From the NCBI GenBank assembly GCA_004352715.1, contig SCFE01000053.1:120923-184922 (forward strand): a stretch of DNA of 64,000 nucleotides. Direction: 5' to 3'. Made by a program: the position numbers and the translations under genes. Below are positions 57,520 to 64,000 of the stretch, piece by piece. This DNA comes from Hofstenia miamia. Lineage: Eukaryota > Xenacoelomorpha > Acoela. Numbering within the stretch: the first letter of the stretch is position 1; each line of letters begins with the position of its first letter. The notes under the pieces are model-generated. The model worked only from the letters and a program-made list of their open reading frames with translations. It searched no databases and was not told the DNA's origin.

Positions 57520-58172
57520 GCAAAGACTAAAATTGTGGAGTGGTACATTGAAACCAAGTACTATTTGAAGACTAAAAGACGGTTTGCAGCTCATTTTGAA
57601 ATAAGATCCAAACCAATTCGCCGTATGATTCAATACCAAGGGGAATAAAAATGCCTACTGATTTCATTACCCAAAAAACTCTTCACAGTTCGAAGGTCAC
57701 TGCATGGTGTTCTTTAAGCTACAGAGGAATTATTGGACCATTTTGGTTTGACGCTAAGGATGAGAATGCAGTAACCATTAATCAAGAGAATTACAGAAGA
57801 GTTGTTCAGACGTTCTGTACCAACCTTTGTCGGAAGAGAAATATTACCTTCAGTACACAGTGGTTTCAACAAGATGGGGCTACTCCACACACTGCCAAGG
57901 ACACTCTTGAATTTCTTCTGCAAAAATTTGAAAACAATTTAATTTTATTCAAGACGTAACACATTTGGGTTCCGTACTCAACTGATCTTAACCCTTTGAA
58001 TAATCCCCAAACTGTTCAGGAACTAAAGCGTGAGATCACACAATTCATCAGGAGAATCCCAAACGAGATGTGCCAACGGGTCGTTGAAAACTTTGCTGTT
58101 AGGCCTAATGCCTTAATGAATCGAAATGGAGGACACATCGAACATCTCATTCACTGCAAAGATCAGTGCTAA
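57520..58172 (+). pseudogene. mariner (DDE_3-type) transposase, internally deleted
   Basis: Plus-strand transposase relic. The N-terminal helix-turn-helix is visible at 57520-57633 (AKTKIVEWYIETKYYLKTKR), then the frame jumps, without the second DNA-binding helix region and first catalytic Asp, to the open frame 57651-57956. That frame has SSKVTAWCSLSYRGIIGPFW, the INQENYRRVVQTF box and WFQQDGATPHTAKDTLEFLL (second catalytic Asp). After a stop the C-terminus continues as PYSTDLNPLNN, in which the third catalytic position is Asn, then QELKREITQFIRRIPNEMCQ and GGHIEHLIHC to a stop at 58170-58172. The deletion, the stop and the lost last Asp show it is dead. Confidence 0.85.
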
Positions 58173-58386
58173 ATGCAAAAATAACTGAATTGGACTTCAA
58201 AGAAGGAATTATGATTTCATTCTTTCAGGAAAAAATTTCCCTAATGTACTTTATCTGTTGGCAAAACCACTATTAATTTCAGTCTAAAACTAGAAAAGCA
58301 CTCGAAGAGCGCAGACCTCCGCCACGCAGCTTGTGTCCCCCGGATCAGCACCAAAATTTAATGGATTCCTTCTTGGGCAAAGACGN

Positions 58387-59178
58387 ATTCTCTGTTTTCA
58401 GCAACAAATCTAACATGTGCGCTCAATATGTTTTCTTCCACAGTTCCATGGCTGGTCAATGATCTATACAGTAACTCACGTTTTACTGAATCAAGATGTG
58501 ATGCGCTGATAGAATGATCCTTTACTTTCTCAGACAGTTTTTTCCAGTTGGAAAATCCGTGCTTGATAAATGTAGGTTCATGTCGGCCTGCCATAGGTGA
58601 ACCAAAATGGCGACATGTGTAACAGAATACCGCATCCGTTAGAACCAAATACTCCAGGAATTTGTAGCGATAATGGGTCGATAAAAATGCCCGATTTTGC
58701 TGACCAGATGCAGTTTTTGGAAACGCTGTGAGGAATGGTTGCACAGGGTTATCTGATGCGGATGAAGAAATATCAGGTGGTGCAGAACTTTCGATTTGTG
58801 GAGCAGAGAGGGATTGCCGTGGAGTGGAGATTGATCCCCGTGCATGGCTTCTCCACGTTTACGTTCATGTTGACCATTATCAAGGATGGAGGAAGATGAT
58901 GGTTGAATTTGAAAGGTCAGAACTGACTGTCTGAAACGCTTTCCAGGTGGTCCACTCGACATTGTTTGTGCAGCAGAAGGATGACCCAGAGAACTGCTAC
59001 ATGTAGTATGCAATGAGCGAGCACATCAAATGAGGAGGCAATTTTTAATGCACATCAATCAGAATGTTCCACTTTCGTCAAAGGAAACACGTCACATAGT
59101 AATTCGCAAGACACAGATGGATTCAAGTTGATTCATAACATATATACATGCTTTTATATTAAAATTGTTTTGCCTGAA
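58387..59178 (-). pseudogene. hAT transposase N-terminal part on a displaced contig
   Basis: A 792-bp block bounded by single Ns (58386, 59179). Minus-strand frame 58744-58387 has a TTF-type zinc-binding domain (FLEYLVLTDAVFCYTCRHFG, then GFSNWKKLSEKV, SISASHLDSVKREL), preceded in another frame (59013-58639) by a serine/proline-rich leader starting near MSSGPPGKRF. It ends RFVAENRE, which continues into EYVKTLIN at 57503. The same 128-bp mariner sequence lies on both sides (58258-58385 and 59180-59307), so the block seems to have been placed into the wrong gap. Confidence 0.75.
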
Positions 59179-61303
59179 NTTGGCAAAACCACTATTAATT
59201 TCAGTCTAAAACTAGAAAAGCACTCGAAGAGCGCAGACCTCCGCCACGCAGCTTGTGTCCCCCGGATCAGCACCAAAATTTAATGGATTCCTTCTTGGGC
59301 AAAGACGCATCTCTGGTGAAAATTTGAGGTCAATATATTTATTATTTTTCCGTAAAGTTGCTAACAGACAGACAGACAAATAAACAAACCAACGCTACCA
59401 AAAACACAACCTCCTTGGGAGAGGTAATAAAAAATTAATTGCAATGTAAAAGTGTTACATTTTTTTTGAACGCCCTGTAAGAGCATAAAAATAATAAGAT
59501 GCAGCAGAATTGTAAAATTAAATACACATTCAGCATTTTTAAATAGGAATCTAGGCATATCATTCCATAGAATATTGGAGAATTCTTGTTAGTAGTTTGC
59601 ATAATATAGTCCGCCTTCTTGAATGAGTAAACAGTGCCAACATGAATATTTATCTTTGTCATATTTTGTATCATAAAGTTGAAGCAAAACCTAAATATCA
59701 GGTCTTAATTTTTTTACCTATTAATTGTGTATTTCACTAAGTTTATTCAAATTGAGAATAGCAATGCCTAAGCATAAAGTCATGCATAAAGCAGTTTTAA
59801 TAATTTCTCTTGGACGATTTTTGACTATTTATGTAAACTCCGTTTCAGTTGCTGTTATTTTCAACCTAGCAGGCAGCTACGCTTTTCAAAGAGATGAATT
59901 TTCAAATTTTGAATTTCTTTGGTTAAAAAATTCACAACTTTTTATGTTTGAACACTTAAATGCATCGGTTCATAGAGACATGCCTTCATGGTAAGAGAAA
60001 TATGTGGCTTAAGAGGATTAACCATTATAAATTACTGATGAATAATATTATATTATCGTGCAGAAACAATCTTGAAATATAGAAAGCATTTTACTGCATA
60101 AGATATTTTAAGATCAAGGTCAATATGTTTTCTGAACAGGACGGATGTTCTTCTAATGATTGGTAAGCTTAAGCTTAACTCAAATTGCATGATTTTCACA
60201 ATACTATTGTTATCTAAATTACATTTCAAAAATTTATAATTTGATAATCGATTTGTTTGTTAGAAAAACGTAATATTTCTCTAAATTTGAATGAAAAAAA
60301 TATAAGTCATTGACTTGATCGTTTTCAAATATTCTATGGATAAATGTGTAGTAATATTCCAGCAGTAAATATTTACACTGTTATATTATAGTATTTCAAA
60401 GTAAAATAATATAGATTTCCTAAGTAACAATGATTCATGGACCATTGATGGCCCGTTATTGTATCCATTGTTGGTTACTATTGCCGTTTGGGGCTTGGGC
60501 ATTAACTGCTCAATGATAAATCTAACAATGTGCCAATAATGAAGAATTGGTAAACTTTTTTCTCAAATTACTCATATGACACAAAATACAATGCTCAAGA
60601 TTTTTATTGCACGCAATCCATAAATTATAAAAAACCATATATAAGATAATTGCAACCACTATGGTAATATTTTTTTACACAAACTATAATTTATTGCAAA
60701 ATGAATTTATATTAATTCATAACCTATTAATAGATAATTCATTGTTTATAATGTAAATATATTTGAAAATATTTAATAATAAGTGGCGCAAGGAATACAG
60801 GACTCTAAGTAATACCAGACCACGAGAATCAAACGTGTCCTATCTGCCCGGGTTTTGGAAAAGGAATGCTATATTGTCATCTATTAGCCTTTCTGCTTTC
60901 ATACAATGTAAACATTTTGTCAACATTTCCATATTCTTCGAGAAAATTATGTAGTTGGGTAGCTGCTGTTTAGGTTAATCGATCATTATGCTCAGCATAG
61001 AGTGCATGCAGTGAACTTCAATAAGGACATCTAATCAATAACTTGTATAACTCAAACGAGAGCAACTAATATGATAGCTATTGTCATCAGGGAAGTATCT
61101 AGAAATTTCGGATGGGGGTACTGAAGCTCTTAACTCAATTTTTGCATAATATTTTGATTTGATTAAGTTTTGAATCCTAATGCATTTTTCTACTTATGAT
61201 ACCAATTTTAAAGGTCTTGATGAAGCTCTTGGTCGGACTTTCTACTATTGAGTTTCAGTTTCTTTGAATTAGTTTAGAAATACGTCAATTTGTCTAAAGT
61301 ATC

Positions 61304-61305
<2 letters not shown>

Positions 61306-61337
<32 letters not shown>
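61306..61337. repeat. (TA)n microsatellite
   Basis: Simple TA repeat of about 16 units. Confidence 0.95.
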
Positions 61338-61339
<2 letters not shown>

Positions 61340-63404
61340 TTCAACGAAATAATAAAAGTTGGAACAAAGAGCGAGCAAGGTTGCTTATTTCAGTGAATAA
61401 ATAGCGAAATTCTGAAATAAACAGAAAGTTGATCTATATTGCTTAAAGGTTGCTATATTTATGCTTTGCTGTGTGCTTAAAGATGTTTAACACTTTTTGG
61501 ATAATTTTTAAAACGCTTAAAAAAGTCGTAAAAAATTTGACTTACACATATATCTCGCTATTTGTCCTACCTCAAGAAAAGATGATAATTATTAGGTTAA
61601 TATAATGATAAATTAACTACTTTAACCCCATCGTTTGTGAATTAGATTCCTCCATTATATCTTCAGTGTCTGTACTCAGAATTTTCAGAAATATTGATAT
61701 TAAAAACTTCTGCAAATCACATTACTTCGCTAGTTTTTTATGAAAATTTCCTAATGCAAGTAATGAAATTTAGGTGATAAAAATACTATCATTATAAATT
61801 TATCTTGGAACAATTAAGATCTTTAAATAGGGGACACATTTTTCCACCGGAACGTTGTGGTCGTCAATGAAAATATATTTATATGAAAAGTTTGAAAAGA
61901 TCTTTGCTAAAATAGTTGATCACAGTAGTATTTTTAATAATATGTATTTCTTAAATATTGAATATTTATCTTACGAGTATTTTTCATTACTTAGTTTTAC
62001 AGTTTTAGTGAAAAATGAATTTAGTATCTTGATGAAATAAAGAAGCAGTACACACGTATTAACCATAATTCGTGTGCTTTGGAGGTAATTAGGATGTAAT
62101 TCATCTGAGTGGTTGTACAAAGTAATTAATGTAAGAAACATTCATTTCAATTTTATAATCACAGACAATTTATTGCACAGAGAGGCGATCCATAAAATCA
62201 ATACTGATCATAGAACTAATTACATACCGCTTTCTTTATATTCCCATAAATCATACATATGGGAAAAAATGTTCAATTATGTGAAAAATTTGGTTTTTAC
62301 GAAATTTATTGCAAAGACATTACTTAATACCAAGGTTGAATTTCATTTGATTTTAGTTATATAGACCTGTTATTTCAAATACATGTCTTGAAATTTTGTA
62401 TATGGTGTTTAAATTAAGAAGTATCTTTTATTTGTAGTAAGACAATGTTCTTAATACCAAATACTTTCAAACTACCAAAGGATGATTGTGTCAGTATCAA
62501 TTGCATTAATAATACATTGTATTTTAAACATCTGATTAATTGCTCAATGATATTCGCATGCATATTACTAAATTAAATAATGTTTTAATATTTTAAATTT
62601 GCAATTTTCATAAATACATTAGATTTTTTAAAATTACTTTTGTTTGTTAAACAGTGGTTTTGCTTTGTTTTACGGCAGTGAACGAGTAATTAAGAAAAGT
62701 ATGAAAATTAATAAATTCTTGACTTACTTTACAGAAGTTTAGGACTCCAATTTACAACCGAAAAATACAAATTCAACGACCAAACAAGTGTGGCCCATTC
62801 CTGCAATTTATGTGCATGGGCCCAGATTTTCTTAAATTTGTATTAATATACATACTTTTTCTTACCTAGATGTTTAATAAAATGAATTATGTCATTAATT
62901 AGAATAATTCTACATCAATAAAAAATAAATCCGAATTAGTTATGGAGCTGTGCAATTGATATCAAATGTTTTTCATTTCACTATTAATTCGATTAAATGT
63001 TTCAATTTTTTTATGTAAAAACTTTCTTGTAATGATTTTAGTTATGACGGGTCAGTTCCAGGATTGGGCTATGTTGGATTGAGCCCGGAACTGAAATCAC
63101 TCCATCTACAACTCTGATACGACTAAAACGAAGACTAAAACAATTTTAACTCATTTGATATTTTTCACGTAGGCTAAACTATGTTATTTAACAGTAGCAA
63201 CATATTTTAAGGCTATTTAGGTTATCACACAAAATCATTCACATTCAAATAATGAATAAATCTTTAAAAAGTCCATTTTTGGGAGTAAATTTTTTTGGTA
63301 AAATTTACAAAAGGAGAGATATATGTGCAAAAGTTACAAAGAGTGAGATATATATGAAATTGCAACAAAAAGCTATTAAAAAAGATATTTATGCAAGAGT
63401 GAAT

Positions 63405-63406
63405 AA

Positions 63407-63443
<37 letters not shown>
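63405..63443. repeat. (TA)n microsatellite
   Basis: TA repeat with one TT interruption. Open frames on both strands here are translations of the repeat. Confidence 0.95.
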
Positions 63444-64000
63444 CATCTATTACTGGTTCCATAGAAAAATATTATGTGGTAAAATTATGCAATATATTAT
63501 ATATTATGTATTAATTAAAATGAATACTGAATAGCGATATCATAGACATGTATATTGTGGAAGCAGTTCTGTCAAATGCTTTTATGAGTTATTAAATAGG
63601 TAAGTTTGGTGTATGTTAGATGAAATGAATGTTGGATTGACGTATATATTTGATATGTTGTTAAAAATGTATCAAATAATTTGACAAAAATCTGGAAGGT
63701 TTCACAAATAATTTCCATATTTTAGCAAAGTTGGTAAATTTTAGGAAAATTGAGCAAATTGTTGGAAAAATTTGCGAAATATTTTGCAAATCATTGGCAA
63801 ATCTTTGGGTCTATTTAAAAATGAAATGTAAAAATTTGGCACTAATTTGGAATTTTTTAACCTTTTTTTACTAAGATTGCACAAATTAACATCCATTTTA
63901 CTTCATCATGGAGGGCTGCAGTCTCATAGCCCCCCTTAAATGCGCCACGGATTGTCATGCATGATTATTGCTTATTGTAATGAATTTGTGCTCAAAAACA

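Larger units (their letters stand above)
54240..59477 (+). mobile_element. mariner element with TIRs, carrying a nested hAT
   Basis: Inverted ends: left CAGGTTGTCCCAAAAAATGT followed by AACACTTTTG, right (inverted) CAGGGCGTTCAAAAAAAATG followed by TAACACTTTTAC; both are next to TA (54238-54239, 59478-59479). The transposase at 57520-58172 is in plus orientation. A hAT element (minus strand) has inserted just after the mariner left end, starting with CAGTGGCGAAACGAG at 54383. The present 5.2 kb is inflated by the hAT and by contig overlaps; the mariner itself would be under 1.5 kb. Confidence 0.75.
59480..64000. other. AT-rich non-coding stretch
   Basis: No gene is supported. Tracts of (TA)n occur at 61306-61337 and 63405-63443. 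GC-richer words like transposon ends occur at 61089-61125 (GAAGTATCTAGAAATTTCGG then ATGGGGGTACTG) and 63915-63955 (CATAGCCCCCCTTAAATGCG then CCACGG), but they do not match each other. A 43-bp imperfect hairpin (CAGTTCC...GGAACTG) lies at 63053-63095. Confidence 0.5.

Noticed and set aside
63053-63095. Short hairpin CAGTTCC...GGAACTG
   Set aside because: The stem is short and interrupted; no tRNA features (no B-box, no acceptor stem) and no coding context.

Overview
The window reads as nuclear DNA of an invertebrate animal: AT-rich, many (TA)n tracts, spliceosomal introns (several only 42-71 nt), an animal-type histone 3' stem-loop, and a dense, varied load of Class I and Class II transposons. 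I cannot name the species. No bacterial-type operons, CRISPR arrays or tRNA genes were seen.

Host genes are few. (1) Histone H4 on the minus strand at 14.2-14.5 kb, with a canonical histone 3' stem-loop and apparently a phase-1 intron just after its start. (2) A multi-exon gene on the plus strand at 28.7-30.9 kb, helical-repeat and possibly LRPPRC/bsf-like (PPR). (3) A two-exon PLAC8/cornifelin-family gene on the minus strand at 45.9-47.8 kb, whose first coding exon is only 13 nt. A fourth candidate, a zinc-finger gene or gene relic on the minus strand at 22.2-26.3 kb, is cut by a hAT transposon.

Layout. 1-14 kb: non-coding, with MITE-like elements (piggyBac-type at 8.5 and 13.5 kb, a CCCAGCAAACA-ended element at 9.45 kb, a hAT MITE at 11.4 kb), a pogo-like end at 6.4 kb and a LINE 3' end at 11.8 kb. 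14-21.8 kb: histone H4, a LINE tail, mariner pieces, one 1.29-kb mariner with TIRs, and a Jockey/CR1-like LINE present as two overlapping copies. 22-26.9 kb: zinc-finger gene split by a complete hAT (TIRs, 8-bp TSD, one nonsense codon). 27.5-35 kb: mariner relic, PPR-like gene, a ~179-bp tandem repeat, and a LINE of the restriction-like-endonuclease type followed by an SGNH-hydrolase-like frame. 38.2-44.5 kb: about three tandem copies of a 2388-bp unit carrying a Tc1-like transposase. 45.9-47.8 kb: PLAC8 gene. 48.6-49.7 kb: hAT-like non-autonomous element. 50.3-51.2 kb: short minisatellite and a duplicated block. 54.24-59.48 kb: a mariner element with recognisable TIRs containing a nested hAT. 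The rest is unassigned AT-rich DNA.

A recurrent assembly signature matters for interpretation: at nearly every isolated single N the sequence restarts several hundred bases upstream, as if two overlapping contig ends or haplotypes had been butted together. Several apparent tandem duplications (LINE at 18-21 kb, LINE at 32.6-34 kb, block at 50 kb, hAT at 54.5-56.8 kb) are therefore probably not real, and one hAT contig (58387-59178) appears to sit in the wrong place.
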